This document shows, one piece after another, positions 41,827 through 51,643 of a stretch of DNA of 64,000 nt (position 1 is the first letter of the stretch; every line of letters starts with the position of its first letter). A program made the position numbers and the translations under genes. Origin of the DNA: Desulfobacteraceae bacterium RAAP-1 (GTDB lineage: Bacteria; Desulfobacterota; Desulfobacteria; Desulfobacterales; Desulfatirhabdiaceae). The DNA lies in assembly GCA_001443525.1 (NCBI GenBank), contig LKPX01000005.1, positions 1 through 64,000 on the forward strand. Direction: 5' to 3'. The notes under the pieces were generated by a model. The model had not been told where the DNA came from and made no database searches. It saw nothing but the letters and a program-made list of their open reading frames with translations.

Positions 41827-42993
41827 ATGAGCGAAAAATTCTTTTTTACATCTGAATCCGTTACCGAAGGGCATCCGGATAAAGTGGCGGACGCCGTATC
41901 CGATTCCATTTTAGACGCCATTATTGGTCAGGATAAAAACTGCAGGGTGGCCTGCGAAACGCTGGTGACGACCGGCCTGGTGTTTATTGCCGGAGAGATT
42001 TCCACCTCCTGCTATGTGGAAATGCCGGAGATCGCCCGAAACACTATTCGGGAGATCGGCTATCATTCTTCCCAGATGGGTTTTGACTGGAAAACCTGCT
42101 CGGTGCTGACCAGCATTGACCATCAGTCCCCGGACATCGCACAGGGCGTGAATATCGGCGAAGGGCTGTTCAAGGAACAAGGCGCCGGGGATCAGGGGCT
42201 GATGTTCGGGTTTGCCACCGATGAAACGCCGGAGCTGATGCCCATGTCTATCATGTATGCCCACAAGCTCTGCCAGCGGCTGTCAACGGTCCGGAAAAAC
42301 GGAAGTCTCGATTTTCTGCGTCCGGACGGCAAATCCCAGGTGACCATCGAGTATGAAGACGGCGTTCCCAAACGGGTGGACACCATCGTCATCGCGGCTC
42401 AGCACAAGGCCGATGTCGTGTATGAAGATCTGAAGGAAGCCATCATCGAAGAAGTCATCCGCAAGGTCATTCCCCGCAACATGATGGACGGCGATACCCG
42501 CTATTACATCAACGCCACCGGAAAATTCGTTATCGGCGGGCCGATGGGCGACTGCGGCCTTACCGGACGCAAAATTATCGTGGATACCTACGGTGGACAG
42601 GGAAGCCATGGCGGCGGCTGCTTTTCGGGAAAAGACCCCTCCAAGGTAGATCGCAGCGCTTCCTACATGGCGCGTCATGTCGCTAAAAATATCGTGGCTT
42701 CCGGCATCGCCAAAAAATGCGAAATCCAGATTGCCTATGCCATCGGCGTGGCCGAACCCGTATCCATCATGATCGACATGATGGGAACCGGCCTGATTCC
42801 CAAAGAACGAGTCAAGGAAATCATCCTGGAAGTGTTTGACTTGAGGCCGGCAGCCATTATCGAATATCTGGATCTGCTGCGTCCGATTTACAGAAAAACC
42901 GCCGCATACGGCCATTTTGGAAGAAATGAACCTGAATTTACATGGGAGAATACCAGCATTGCCAGCGTGATAAGAGAAAAAGCCGGTATCTGA
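41827..42993 (+). CDS. metK: S-adenosylmethionine synthase
   Basis: A 388-aa MetK. Conserved motifs are [49 protein letters not shown] (core [14 protein letters not shown]) and [18 protein letters not shown]. It makes SAM from methionine and ATP. ATG 41827 follows AAGGAG. Preceded by panC and followed, beyond repeat G, by ahcY, giving a SAM supply and SAH disposal pair. Confidence 0.97.
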   Translation: MSEKFFFTSESVTEGHPDKVADAVSDSILDAIIGQDKNCRVACETLVTTGLVFIAGEISTSCYVEMPEIARNTIREIGYHSSQMGFDWKTCSVLTSIDHQSPDIAQGVNIGEGLFKEQGAGDQGLMFGFATDETPELMPMSIMYAHKLCQRLSTVRKNGSLDFLRPDGKSQVTIEYEDGVPKRVDTIVIAAQHKADVVYEDLKEAIIEEVIRKVIPRNMMDGDTRYYINATGKFVIGGPMGDCGLTGRKIIVDTYGGQGSHGGGCFSGKDPSKVDRSASYMARHVAKNIVASGIAKKCEIQIAYAIGVAEPVSIMIDMMGTGLIPKERVKEIILEVFDLRPAAIIEYLDLLRPIYRKTAAYGHFGRNEPEFTWENTSIASVIREKAGI

Positions 42994-43062
42994 TAACACC
43001 TTTGTGATTGTGGTGGTTTCTGTCTTCCATGTTTGATGCTCTCGTAAAAAATTGAATTTCGG

Positions 43063-43184
43063 ACGGCTTTGTAAAAAGTTCGCAGGCAAGGCGCGCAAAT
43101 CATGAGGAGTGAGGCGTACTTATGGTACGCCGCAACGACGAAGGATGCAGCGCAACGCCGCATGCGGGCTTTTTACGAAGCCGT
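43063..43184 (-). repeat. MITE-like palindromic repeat, copy G (full)
   Basis: 122 bp from ACGGCTTTGTAAAAAGTTCG to GGCTTTTTACGAAGCCGT, with GTACTTATGGTAC hairpin; extension GATGCTCTCGTAAAAAATTG precedes it from 43034. Lies between metK and ahcY. Confidence 0.85.
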
Positions 43185-43240
43185 CATGTTTCGTGTATTT
43201 CGTAATTTAAATGTGTTACAGAAAAAAGGAGAATCCTTCT

Positions 43241-44659
43241 GTGCGTGATCTTGATCTTTCGCTTCCATACAAGGTCGCCGATATTTCCCTTGCGGATTTC
43301 GGCAATCGTGAAATGAAGCTGGCAGAAAATGAAATGCCCGGGCTGATGGCCGTCCGGGAAAAGTACGGCCCGTCCAAGCCTCTCAAGGGCTTGAAAATCA
43401 TGGGAAGTCTTCACATGACCATCCAGACGGCCATGTTGATCGAAACCCTTAAAATTTTAGGAGCAGAGCTTCGCTGGGCGACCTGCAATATTTTTTCGAC
43501 GCAGGATCACGCCGCCGCCGCTATCGCCCAAAACGGATCCGCGGCAGTATTTGCCTGGAAAGGCGAATCGCTCGAAGAATTCTGGTGGTGTACGGAGCAG
43601 GCGTTGCTCTGGCCTGATGGCACGGGGCCGGATCTCATCGTGGATGACGGCGGAGACGCCACACTTTATGTCCACCAGGGCGTTGCTATTGAAAAAGATC
43701 CGTCTCTGCTCGATCAAACCTATGACAGTGCGGACATGAAATGCCTGATCGCCCGGATGAAAGCCAGTCTCCAGAGAAATTCCCGGTTGTGGACATCTAT
43801 CGCCGCCAAAATCCGCGGGGTGTCCGAAGAAACCACGACCGGCGTTCACCGCCTCTATCATCTGGCCCGAAAGGGTGAGCTGTTGTTTCCGGCGTTTAAT
43901 GTCAACGATTCAGTCACCAAATCCAAGTTCGACAATCTCTATGGCTGCCGTGAGTCTTTGGCGGACGGCATCAAGCGGGCGACCGATATCATGATTGCCG
44001 GCAAGGTGGCGGTGGTCTGTGGATATGGGGATGTCGGCAAGGGATGCGCTCAATCCATGCGGGGCTTCGGCGCGCGGGTGATCATCACGGAAATCGACCC
44101 GATCTGCGCGCTTCAGGCCGCGATGGAAGGCTATCAGGTCATGACCATGGAAGACGCCGCCGCCATCGGTGACATCTTCATTACGGCCACCGGGTGTTAT
44201 CACGTGATTACCGGAGCGCATATGGAGCAGATGAAAAATGAGGCCATCATCTGTAATATCGGCCATTTCGACAACGAAATCGATATGCGGTATCTGGAAT
44301 CCAGTTCGCGCTGCGTCAAGACCACCATCAAGCCCCAAGTGGACAAGTGGACGCTGGAATCCGGCAGATCCATCCTGGTCTTGGCGGAAGGTCGGCTGGT
44401 CAACCTGGGATGTGCTACCGGTCACCCCAGTTTCGTGATGAGCAACAGCTTCACCAATCAGTGCATGGCGCAGATCGCGCTGGCCACCAAGTCGCATGAA
44501 ACAAAGGTCTATACCCTGCCCAAGCTTTTAGATGAAGAAGTCGCGCGGCTGCATCTCGGCAAACTGGGGGTGAGGCTGACCCAGTTAACGAATTTTCAGG
44601 CGGATTATCTGGGGGTTCCGGTCGAGGGGCCGTTCAAGCCCGATCATTACCGGTATTAA
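43241..44659 (+). CDS. ahcY: adenosylhomocysteinase
   Basis: About 472 aa from GTG 43241, which has AAGGAG 9 nt upstream; the ATG at 43211 lies before that site and is unlikely. Motifs: [45 protein letters not shown]-binding [13 protein letters not shown] and terminal FKPDHYRY. It hydrolyses S-adenosylhomocysteine to adenosine and homocysteine, relieving product inhibition of methyltransferases. No SAH riboswitch-like sequence was seen upstream; the leader is largely repeat G. Confidence 0.97.
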   Translation: MRDLDLSLPYKVADISLADFGNREMKLAENEMPGLMAVREKYGPSKPLKGLKIMGSLHMTIQTAMLIETLKILGAELRWATCNIFSTQDHAAAAIAQNGSAAVFAWKGESLEEFWWCTEQALLWPDGTGPDLIVDDGGDATLYVHQGVAIEKDPSLLDQTYDSADMKCLIARMKASLQRNSRLWTSIAAKIRGVSEETTTGVHRLYHLARKGELLFPAFNVNDSVTKSKFDNLYGCRESLADGIKRATDIMIAGKVAVVCGYGDVGKGCAQSMRGFGARVIITEIDPICALQAAMEGYQVMTMEDAAAIGDIFITATGCYHVITGAHMEQMKNEAIICNIGHFDNEIDMRYLESSSRCVKTTIKPQVDKWTLESGRSILVLAEGRLVNLGCATGHPSFVMSNSFTNQCMAQIALATKSHETKVYTLPKLLDEEVARLHLGKLGVRLTQLTNFQADYLGVPVEGPFKPDHYRY

Positions 44660-44731
44660 TGACGCGGTCAACGGAAGATGTCCGGGCGCTATTCTGGCTT
44701 CCAGATATCTTCCGTATCATCTGGCGCTGTT

Positions 44732-44986
44732 TCATTGGTTTTCATCCAGCAGTGCCCGCGCCACCCGGATGTCATACGCCTGCGCGGGGTCAAAATGCTT
44801 CTGCGTATTCATCTGCGCCGCTTCCAGGATGGCCTTGTACGGCACCCAGCCGTGAGCGTTCCAGAGTCCAGGATCGTCCTGGCGCCACATTCTGAAACAG
44901 ATAACGCCGTCGTCATCCATCACATACATGCGAACATGTTTGTTGTCCGCAAAAGGGTAATAATAAAGGCCATTTTCGTCTTTCAT
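44732..44986 (-). CDS. small conserved-looking hypothetical protein
   Basis: An 84-aa soluble acidic protein, MKDENGLYYYPFADNKHVRMY at the start (quoted core GLYYYPFADNKHVRMY), then WRQDDPGLWNAHGWVPYKAI. Amino-acid composition looks real, with aromatic and Trp residues in an ordered pattern, but no ribosome-binding site is clear and I do not recognise a family. It converges with ahcY. Confidence 0.6.
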   Translation of the reverse strand: MKDENGLYYYPFADNKHVRMYVMDDDGVICFRMWRQDDPGLWNAHGWVPYKAILEAAQMNTQKHFDPAQAYDIRVARALLDENQ

Positions 44987-45116
44987 ACAGATAGCGCCAT
45001 ATCTCTTTTCAGTAATTGTTTTTGGGGAATGTTCCTGTCTGTTACCATATCAGAAGCGCGGATATGGTGTAAAGGGTTTTGAGAACTTCTCCGATAGAGG
45101 CTTTAAAGGATTTGTC

Positions 45117-45914
45117 ATGCAGTTTTTCACGGATCCGGGCCCGATCCTGGGTATCGTTATCGTGGTGTCAAGCGTTCTTGTGTCTGTTACCGGTGTTTGT
45201 ATCGTCCGGCGACAGGTGCATTATTCCAAACTCAGAGAGGACCATGAAGCCGCCGGGTTCGTCTATTCGATGATCGGGATGGTATATGCCGTTTTGCTCG
45301 GATTCATTACGATTGTTGTTTGGCAACAGTACCGGGACGCCCAGAACCATGTACAGCACGAGGCGGTGCGCATCAGCAATTTACTGCGAGACGCTCAGGT
45401 CTTTCCCGAGTCGGTAAGAAATGAACTCGAAGCGAAGATTGTCACGTATGTAAAAGCGGTTATCTCCGATGAATGGCGCGCCATGTCGCAGCATCGAATA
45501 AGCCCGGTAGCCAGCAAAGCCTACGAAGACATCTGGAATACCGTATATCGAATTCAGCCCCAGACAGAGCGGGAGCGAACTTTTTATCGGGAATCCATAA
45601 CCCGCCTTAACGATCTGGGCGCTATCCGAAGGTCGCGCTTGTTGAGCAGCCAGTCCAGGATTCCATCCTTATTGTGGATACTGCTGATTTCAGGCGCTGT
45701 CATATGTGTGATGTTTACCTACATGTTCAGCGCCAAAAACACATGGCTGCATATGGCGACTACAGGCGCTCTGGCTGGTATCATTGCGTTCATTCTCTTT
45801 TTGATCCTGACGTTGAGCTGCCCATTTTCAGGGAGTTTACGCATCGGTCCAGAACCTCTGGCAGGCGTACTGCAAATGTGGAAACATCATCACCACATAG
45901 CTGTTCCGCATTGA
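45117..45914 (+). CDS. DUF4239-like membrane protein
   Basis: A 265-aa protein with four membrane helices: two N-terminal (about 8-30 and 50-68) and two C-terminal (about 185-235), with a helical soluble domain between. AAGFVYSMIGMVYAVLLGFITIVVW (core YSMIGMVYAVLLGF) and the following QYRDAQNHVQHEA are typical of DUF4239/bestrophin-like proteins. Function unknown; an ion channel-like role has been proposed from fold only. Confidence 0.72.
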   Translation: MQFFTDPGPILGIVIVVSSVLVSVTGVCIVRRQVHYSKLREDHEAAGFVYSMIGMVYAVLLGFITIVVWQQYRDAQNHVQHEAVRISNLLRDAQVFPESVRNELEAKIVTYVKAVISDEWRAMSQHRISPVASKAYEDIWNTVYRIQPQTERERTFYRESITRLNDLGAIRRSRLLSSQSRIPSLLWILLISGAVICVMFTYMFSAKNTWLHMATTGALAGIIAFILFLILTLSCPFSGSLRIGPEPLAGVLQMWKHHHHIAVPH

Positions 45915-46051
45915 CCGGGGGGCTTTGAACTTGACATCCGGGTTCACCGGCGGCTATTGTTGCAAAAAATTTTCAGACCGAAGATCGTAAAATCGCCGTT
46001 ATATTTGCTGAAACCATCTATATTGCTGTCAGGCGCGTGAGGAGGCCGTTT

Positions 46052-48148
46052 ATGTCATCATCCCGTGAAATTGAAGCTATTCTCAACAATCCCGAAATAC
46101 ATCGTATCACCAGCAGAATGAATCCGGAAACGATGCGTCGTCAGGACATGGTTCCGGCGCTGTGCAAGGTGTTTTCTGCTTCAATGACCCGATTGCGGGA
46201 GACAGATGAGTTTGTATTTGATGTTGACAATGAAGCCCGGAAGCGGCTCTCCGAAATTATCGATAACCGGGTGCAGATCGTTGAAGATGCAGGGGATGCG
46301 TCGCCCGAAATTTCAGAAAACTGGCGTAAAAAACGGCGCATCGGCGTTGTATTCTCCGGCGGCCCTGCGCCCGGCGGCCATAATGTTATTGCCGGTATTT
46401 TCGATGCCGCTAAAAAAGCCAATCCCGATACCGAGATATGGGGCTTTTTAATGGGACCCGATGGCATTCTCGAAAATAGGGCTGTGGCGCTGACGGCGGA
46501 AAGGGTGCGGCGTTACCGCAATCTTGGCGGATTTGGCATGATCAAGACCGGTCGCACCAAAATTGATACGCCCAAAAAAATGTCGCTGTCGCGGGAAACC
46601 TGCAAGAAATTGGGACTCGACGCCCTGGTGATCGTGGGCGGCGATGATTCCAATACGAACGCGGCGTTTCTGGCTCAGGAACTCTATGCAGATGGCATTC
46701 AGGTGATCGGTGTTCCCAAAACCATTGACGGCGACGTCCAGGTGCGGGATGCCGCAGGAAATGTGCTGTGCGCGGTGTCGTTCGGGTTTCACTCCGCAGC
46801 CAGAGCTTTTGCTCAGGAAGTGAGTAATTTGTGTACGGATTGCAGTTCTGACATGAAATACTGGCATATCTGCAAGGTGATGGGCAGGTCGGCCAGCCAT
46901 CTGGCGCTGGAGGTTGCGCTTCAGACCCATGCCAACATCACGCTGATCGGCGAAGATGTGGCCGGTTATGTGGACGAAAAACGAATCGAGGCTGCCGAAA
47001 AATCAGGAACTGTCGATTATACGGCCTATGGTATTACGCTGCGTCATCTGTCACGGGTGGTGTGCGATGCCATTGTCCGGCGGGCGGCGGTCGGCAAAAA
47101 CTGCGGTGTGATGGTCATACCGGAAGGCATTCTGGAATTCATCAATGAAATTCAGGTATTCATTATCAAGCTGAATACCATTATCGGTGAGTACAACCGT
47201 ACGCATGATACGGATTTTCATTCCGATTTTGTGCTGCTGGAAGAGAAAAGAGAATATCTCAGACGGCTTGCAAAGACATATTTCGAGTCCGGCAAGACCG
47301 TATCGGTGTGGAATACGCGAGATGACGATCTTTTCAACGACATTCCGGAATTTTTTCAGGAGGGACTGCTGCTGGAACGGGACAGCCACGGTAATTTCCA
47401 GTTTTCTCTGGTGGAAACCGACAAGGTGATCATGGGGCTTGTGAAGGATTATTTGGATATCCTCAAGGAAAATGGCATTTACAAGATGGGGATCGAGCGG
47501 GAATATTACCGCCGAATGCTTCTTGTCGCAGGTTTGGATCCAGATACTTACGGCCCGGTGCTGTTCAGGAATTACGGTGATGCGATGTATCTGCTGGTCA
47601 AGGAAACCATCATGTCCCTGAAAACGCTGAAACAGGCGCTGATCAGGGCCAACCTGATCGGCGAGGATCAGGCGGTGCCTCCGGCGGTTGAGAAAATATA
47701 CAATAAATCCGTACCGCAGTTCAAGACACAAAGGCATTTTTATGGCTATGACGGCCGTGGCAGCATTCCTACAGAATTTGACTGCGTCTATACTTATAAT
47801 TTGGGCTGGACAGTGTTCAGTCTGATTGCCAATGGCGCCACAGGGCAGATGGCCGCCATAAGGAATCTGGAAAAAATGTTTTCCCAGTGGGAGCCGGTCG
47901 GCGTTCCCATTGCTCCGCTGATGCATCTTGAAGAGCGCAATGGAAAACTGTCTCTGGTGCTTGAAAAAAGTCTGGTGGATGTGCAGTCTCCAGCGTTTCT
48001 GACCACCAAAGCCCTGCGTGAAAAATGGCTTTCCGCAATACCGGGAGATGATGACTACCGGATTCCGGAACCGGTTCATTTCACCGGGAATGTGGATGAT
48101 GACCGGCCGCTGACGTTGCTGCTGAACGATATCGGAAAGCTGAATTGA
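46052..48148 (+). CDS. pyrophosphate-dependent phosphofructokinase (long form)
   Basis: 698 aa. Phosphofructokinase motifs: GGPAPGGHN (103-111), VGGDDSNTNA (195-204; the second Asp of GGDDS indicates PPi use instead of ATP) and PKTIDGD (222-228) with the catalytic Asp. MGRSASHLALEVALQ and PEGILEF follow. It interconverts fructose-6-phosphate and fructose-1,6-bisphosphate reversibly. ATG 46052 follows GAGGAGG; a GTG at 46037 is the other candidate. About 130 residues longer than common long-type PFP proteins, the excess lying in the C-terminal half. Its TGA stop overlaps repeat H. Confidence 0.92.
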   Translation: MSSSREIEAILNNPEIHRITSRMNPETMRRQDMVPALCKVFSASMTRLRETDEFVFDVDNEARKRLSEIIDNRVQIVEDAGDASPEISENWRKKRRIGVVFSGGPAPGGHNVIAGIFDAAKKANPDTEIWGFLMGPDGILENRAVALTAERVRRYRNLGGFGMIKTGRTKIDTPKKMSLSRETCKKLGLDALVIVGGDDSNTNAAFLAQELYADGIQVIGVPKTIDGDVQVRDAAGNVLCAVSFGFHSAARAFAQEVSNLCTDCSSDMKYWHICKVMGRSASHLALEVALQTHANITLIGEDVAGYVDEKRIEAAEKSGTVDYTAYGITLRHLSRVVCDAIVRRAAVGKNCGVMVIPEGILEFINEIQVFIIKLNTIIGEYNRTHDTDFHSDFVLLEEKREYLRRLAKTYFESGKTVSVWNTRDDDLFNDIPEFFQEGLLLERDSHGNFQFSLVETDKVIMGLVKDYLDILKENGIYKMGIEREYYRRMLLVAGLDPDTYGPVLFRNYGDAMYLLVKETIMSLKTLKQALIRANLIGEDQAVPPAVEKIYNKSVPQFKTQRHFYGYDGRGSIPTEFDCVYTYNLGWTVFSLIANGATGQMAAIRNLEKMFSQWEPVGVPIAPLMHLEERNGKLSLVLEKSLVDVQSPAFLTTKALREKWLSAIPGDDDYRIPEPVHFTGNVDDDRPLTLLLNDIGKLN

Positions 48149-48271
48149 CGGCTTTGTAAAATATCCGCATGCTGCGCCAGCGCTGCATCCTTCGTCATTG
48201 CGGCGTACCCAAAAGTACGCCTCACTCCTCAGGCTTTGCGTGTCTTGCCTGCGAATATTTTACAAAGCCGT
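48148..48271 (+). repeat. MITE-like palindromic repeat, copy H (full)
   Basis: 124 bp from ACGGCTTTGTAAAATATCCG to ATATTTTACAAAGCCGT with GTACCCAAAAGTAC hairpin. Both arms carry matching changes (ATAT, TTTGT/ACAAA). Its first base is the A of the PFP stop TGA. Confidence 0.85.
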
Positions 48272-48332
48272 CCGGAAATCGACATTCACGGGCTATCTGA
48301 ATTGACGACTTAAGCAACAGAAAGGTTTTCAC

Positions 48333-48902
48333 ATGGAAACGATGGATTCTTCATCCTTGAAGGGGCAATTTCTCATTGCCATGCCGCATATGAAGGACAG
48401 CAATTTTCTTCAGACGGTGATATGTCTTTGTGAGCACACGCCGCAGGGGGCTGTGGGTATTGTCATCAACCGTGTCCATCCGCAATTGACGGGAAAGACT
48501 GTTTTTGACGAAATCCGCATGGAATATTCACCCCAAAGCGCTTCTGTCCCGATTTATATCGGTGGGCCCGTGCGTATGGGGGAAATTTTTATTTTGCACC
48601 GGAAGCCGTTTAAATGGAAAGGATGTCTGATGGTGACGCCGACCCTTGCGATGAGCAACACACTGGATATTTTATCAGAAATCGCTCAGGATCGAGGGCC
48701 GGCATCGTATTTGATATCGCTGGGATGTGCCGGATGGGGACCCGGACAGTTGGATGCCGAGATTCAGGACAATGTATGGTTGACCAGCTCGATATGGGAA
48801 GATGTCATTTTTGATGTTAAGGCCGATCAGCGATGGAATGCCGCCTTGAAAAAGTTAGGCGTCAATCCGCTGCTTCTGTCTTCTGTCGCAGGTCATGCAT
48901 GA
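48333..48902 (+). CDS. YqgE/AlgH-family protein (UPF0301)
   Basis: A 189-aa protein with the YqgE signature: LKGQFLIAMPHMKDSNFLQTVICL (core GQFLIAMPHMKDSNF), HTPQGAVGIVINRV, YIGGPVRMGEIFILH and LGCAGWGPGQLDAEI. The family is widespread in Proteobacteria and its molecular role is unsettled, with links to transcriptional control. AAAGG precedes the ATG. Confidence 0.93.
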   Translation: METMDSSSLKGQFLIAMPHMKDSNFLQTVICLCEHTPQGAVGIVINRVHPQLTGKTVFDEIRMEYSPQSASVPIYIGGPVRMGEIFILHRKPFKWKGCLMVTPTLAMSNTLDILSEIAQDRGPASYLISLGCAGWGPGQLDAEIQDNVWLTSSIWEDVIFDVKADQRWNAALKKLGVNPLLLSSVAGHA

Positions 48903-48912
48903 TGATTGACGG

Positions 48913-49095
48913 CTACTCATCCTTCTCTTGATCGGGTTTATCGTCTTGAGCGGGTTCTTCTTTCGATTTTGATCTGGGCTTCTTTTTTTTCAGACATACC
49001 CTGTCTTTCCGAACAAAGGCGCAGAGCTTGGGATTGTAATATTCTTTGCAGTTCAAGGGATTATACAGCGGGCATTCAGGATTTTTTTCTGACAT
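48913..49095 (-). CDS. small cysteine-containing protein
   Basis: 60 aa: an N-terminal half with four Cys (CPLYNPLNCKEYYNPKLCAF and a later C in KDRVC) that could bind a metal, followed by a Lys/Glu/Asp-rich low-complexity tail. GGGGAGAA lies 8 nt before the ATG. Probably a real small gene convergent with the YqgE gene. No function can be assigned. Confidence 0.6.
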   Translation of the reverse strand: MSEKNPECPLYNPLNCKEYYNPKLCAFVRKDRVCLKKKKPRSKSKEEPAQDDKPDQEKDE

Positions 49096-49200
49096 CGTTC
49101 AAGTTCTCCCCATCGTCATGTTCCTCACAACATATCATAAATACATAGCGTTTACAAGATATTATGTCTGTTGTTCATATCTGGGCCAGACTAAATCGTT

Positions 49201-49229
49201 TTGACAATGAATCAAATAACATGTAATTT
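49201..49229 (+). promoter_or_regulatory. sigma-70-type promoter upstream of the dynamin-like gene
   Basis: TTGACA (49201-49206), 17-bp spacer, TAATTT (49224-49229), about 115-145 bp before the gene start. The rest of the 247-bp gap has nothing else I can name. Confidence 0.5.
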
Positions 49230-49342
49230 ACTCCGTCCGACAGCTCGCTGAGGACTGTCATGCTCTGGTCACAGATATCCGATTCCAACTGCTAAAAACG
49301 AGTTTCTCTGGTCGCTGGGAACGATATATACCCGCTTGAAAA

Positions 49343-51613
49343 ATGCGGAGTTTGAGGTATCCATCGAAAGCAATGAGTTCATTTCATACACATAAAGAAA
49401 CGCTGCTGCACGCCGCTGAAGATGTAGAGGTATTGTTGCAGAAAGCCAGATCCATGCCGGGGATTTCCAGAACCATGAGAGATGACTGGGGAAAGACATG
49501 TCATCATATCCATCGCCAGGTATCGGAAGATATGGTGCGGGTGGCGGTGGTGGGTTCCATAAAATCCGGAAAAAGTACATTTATCAACGCCTTTTTGAAA
49601 GGAGACTATCTCAAAAGAGGTGCTGGTGTTGTGACGTCCATTGTCACGCGGGTGCGTAAAGGAGACGGTCTCAAGGCGACGCTGTATTTCAAGTCCTGGG
49701 ATGAAATCAATGCAGATATCGCCCACGCCATGGTGTTGCTGCCGGGTATGACCGCAGAATTGGAAACAGCGCAATTTGATATCCGGGATGCAGAATGCAG
49801 GACGGCGCTTCAGGAGGCGCTGAACGGTCTGAATCCTGAAAGCCTGGTGTGCAACAACGGCACCCGGAATGAAAACTGCGTCCTGATGGCATCCTTTCTC
49901 AAGGGATTTGAAACGGTTCAGGACATTGTTTCGACGGAGACGGTGGTGCAGCAGTTTGAAGATGATGCCTTCGCGCGTCACCGCGATTTTGTCGGAGACG
50001 ATGCCCTTGCAGTCTATCTGAAGGACATTGCTCTTGAAATCAATGCGGATTCTTTAGAAGACAATCTGGAGATAGCGGACTGTCAGGGAAGCGATTCTCC
50101 CAATCCGCTGCATCTGGCCATGATTCAGGATTATCTGCTGATGACGCATCTGATCATCTATGTTATCAGCAGCCGGACGGGGCTGCGCCGTGCGGATATC
50201 CGGTTTTTGTCCATGATCAAAAAAATGGGGCTGTTGGGTCAGATTCTCTTTGTAATCAACAGCGATTTCAGCGAACATGACTCGCTTGAAGGGCTTCAGA
50301 CCATTGTCGACCGGACGCGTGAAGAGATATCTCTGATCAAACCATCACCCCGAATCTACACCGTTTCTTCGCTCTATAACCTGTTTATGGAACTAAAATC
50401 CACCCTGAGCGAAAAAGACCATATGCGTCTTCTTCAGTGGCAGGAAGAGCGGGAGTTGACGGCGTTTTCCGATGAGGAAACCACGCGGCTCATGGCGGGT
50501 TTCGAGGCCATACTTTCTCATGAACGTTACACGCTGCTTCTGATGAACCCGATTGAGCGGCTGCATGTCGTATTGAGTGGCGTGGAACACTGGATCGATC
50601 TGAACCTGAATATGTTAAACCGGAATACGGCCAGTGCTTCCGAAATGGTGGGAAAGATTCAGAGCCATCAGGGTAAACTGCTTCAGTTGAAGAACATGAT
50701 GAAAAGCACGCTGGATGGCGCACTGCAAAAAATAAAGCAGGAACTCAGATCTGATGTGGACCGATTCTTTGATGTCCGGTATGGAAACACCGTTACCAGT
50801 GTCATTAATTTCGTTCATCAGCATGGGGTGGATGTTGAACGATATCAAAATGCCTCCGGAATTACCAGCTTCACGCAGACGCTATATCTGGTGTTTCAGG
50901 ATTTCAAGCACGGAATCGACACGTTTTTAACGGAATCCATCATGCCGGAAGTCATTCGATTTGTCCGGGAAGAGGAACTGAAGCTTTCCGAAACGCTGCG
51001 GGCGGTTGCCGTTCCCTATGATGATCTGTTGCAGGACGCCCTGACCGAGTACGGTGCATCCATGAGCCGCCTGGGTTTTTCACCGGTCCAGGCGCAGAGG
51101 GATGCGCTTCGGATTCCGGAAATAGATGTCATCAAAACCCAATCCTGCCTGAAGCTGCCGCCTGCAGGCGTTACCCTGCGGTATTCCGCCCGGATTAAGA
51201 GCGAGGCGGTGATGAAGCTGGGGTGTTATACGGTGATGACGTTTATCAAGCGGCTTTTGAAAAAATCCATGCAGCATCAGGCTGAAGATCAGGCGCATGC
51301 TCTGAAAGACGGCATCGAGCGGATGAAGCGGGAAACCGGGAAATCCTTGCAGTCTCATTTCAAGGATTATCAGGAGAATATCAAGTTTCAATACATGCTT
51401 AAGCTTGCCGACGCCGCTTTTCAGTCGCTTTTTGACTGTCTGCTCGACAGGTTTCATGCCTATGCCGCAGACATCTCGCAGATTGTCGAATGGGCGGACA
51501 GCCATCAGAGTGACAAGATGCAGATATCGAAAACACTGAACAGCCTGCGTCAGCAATTCAGAGCCATTGCGGAGCGAATTCAGGATATCCGGGAGCAGAT
51601 GGCGCTGCGGTGA
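49343..51613 (+). CDS. dynamin-like large GTPase
   Basis: Up to 756 aa. The GTPase domain has P-loop GSIKSGKST (71-79), a switch I Thr region in GAGVVTSIVTRV, switch II DCQGSD in ADCQGSDSPN and the base-specificity region VINSDF, where NKxD is degenerate. The remaining 450 residues are long helical, as expected for the stalk/neck of bacterial dynamins (BDLP/DynA-like), with no clear membrane helix. Such proteins remodel membranes, and some act in stress or phage tolerance. ATG 49343 and ATG 49373 are both possible starts. Transcribed alone. Confidence 0.85.
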   Translation: MRSLRYPSKAMSSFHTHKETLLHAAEDVEVLLQKARSMPGISRTMRDDWGKTCHHIHRQVSEDMVRVAVVGSIKSGKSTFINAFLKGDYLKRGAGVVTSIVTRVRKGDGLKATLYFKSWDEINADIAHAMVLLPGMTAELETAQFDIRDAECRTALQEALNGLNPESLVCNNGTRNENCVLMASFLKGFETVQDIVSTETVVQQFEDDAFARHRDFVGDDALAVYLKDIALEINADSLEDNLEIADCQGSDSPNPLHLAMIQDYLLMTHLIIYVISSRTGLRRADIRFLSMIKKMGLLGQILFVINSDFSEHDSLEGLQTIVDRTREEISLIKPSPRIYTVSSLYNLFMELKSTLSEKDHMRLLQWQEERELTAFSDEETTRLMAGFEAILSHERYTLLLMNPIERLHVVLSGVEHWIDLNLNMLNRNTASASEMVGKIQSHQGKLLQLKNMMKSTLDGALQKIKQELRSDVDRFFDVRYGNTVTSVINFVHQHGVDVERYQNASGITSFTQTLYLVFQDFKHGIDTFLTESIMPEVIRFVREEELKLSETLRAVAVPYDDLLQDALTEYGASMSRLGFSPVQAQRDALRIPEIDVIKTQSCLKLPPAGVTLRYSARIKSEAVMKLGCYTVMTFIKRLLKKSMQHQAEDQAHALKDGIERMKRETGKSLQSHFKDYQENIKFQYMLKLADAAFQSLFDCLLDRFHAYAADISQIVEWADSHQSDKMQISKTLNSLRQQFRAIAERIQDIREQMALR

Positions 51614-51643
51614 TTCAGTAAAGAAATCTCCGGTTCAATCCGC

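Noticed and set aside
42994-43240. SAM or SAH riboswitch before ahcY or metK
   Set aside because: The leader between metK and ahcY is mainly dispersed repeat G and shows none of the riboswitch core blocks I know; the panC-metK gap is only 16 bp.
47051-48079. 342-aa minus-strand open frame
   Set aside because: Opposite the PPi-phosphofructokinase C-terminal half; no recognisable motif.
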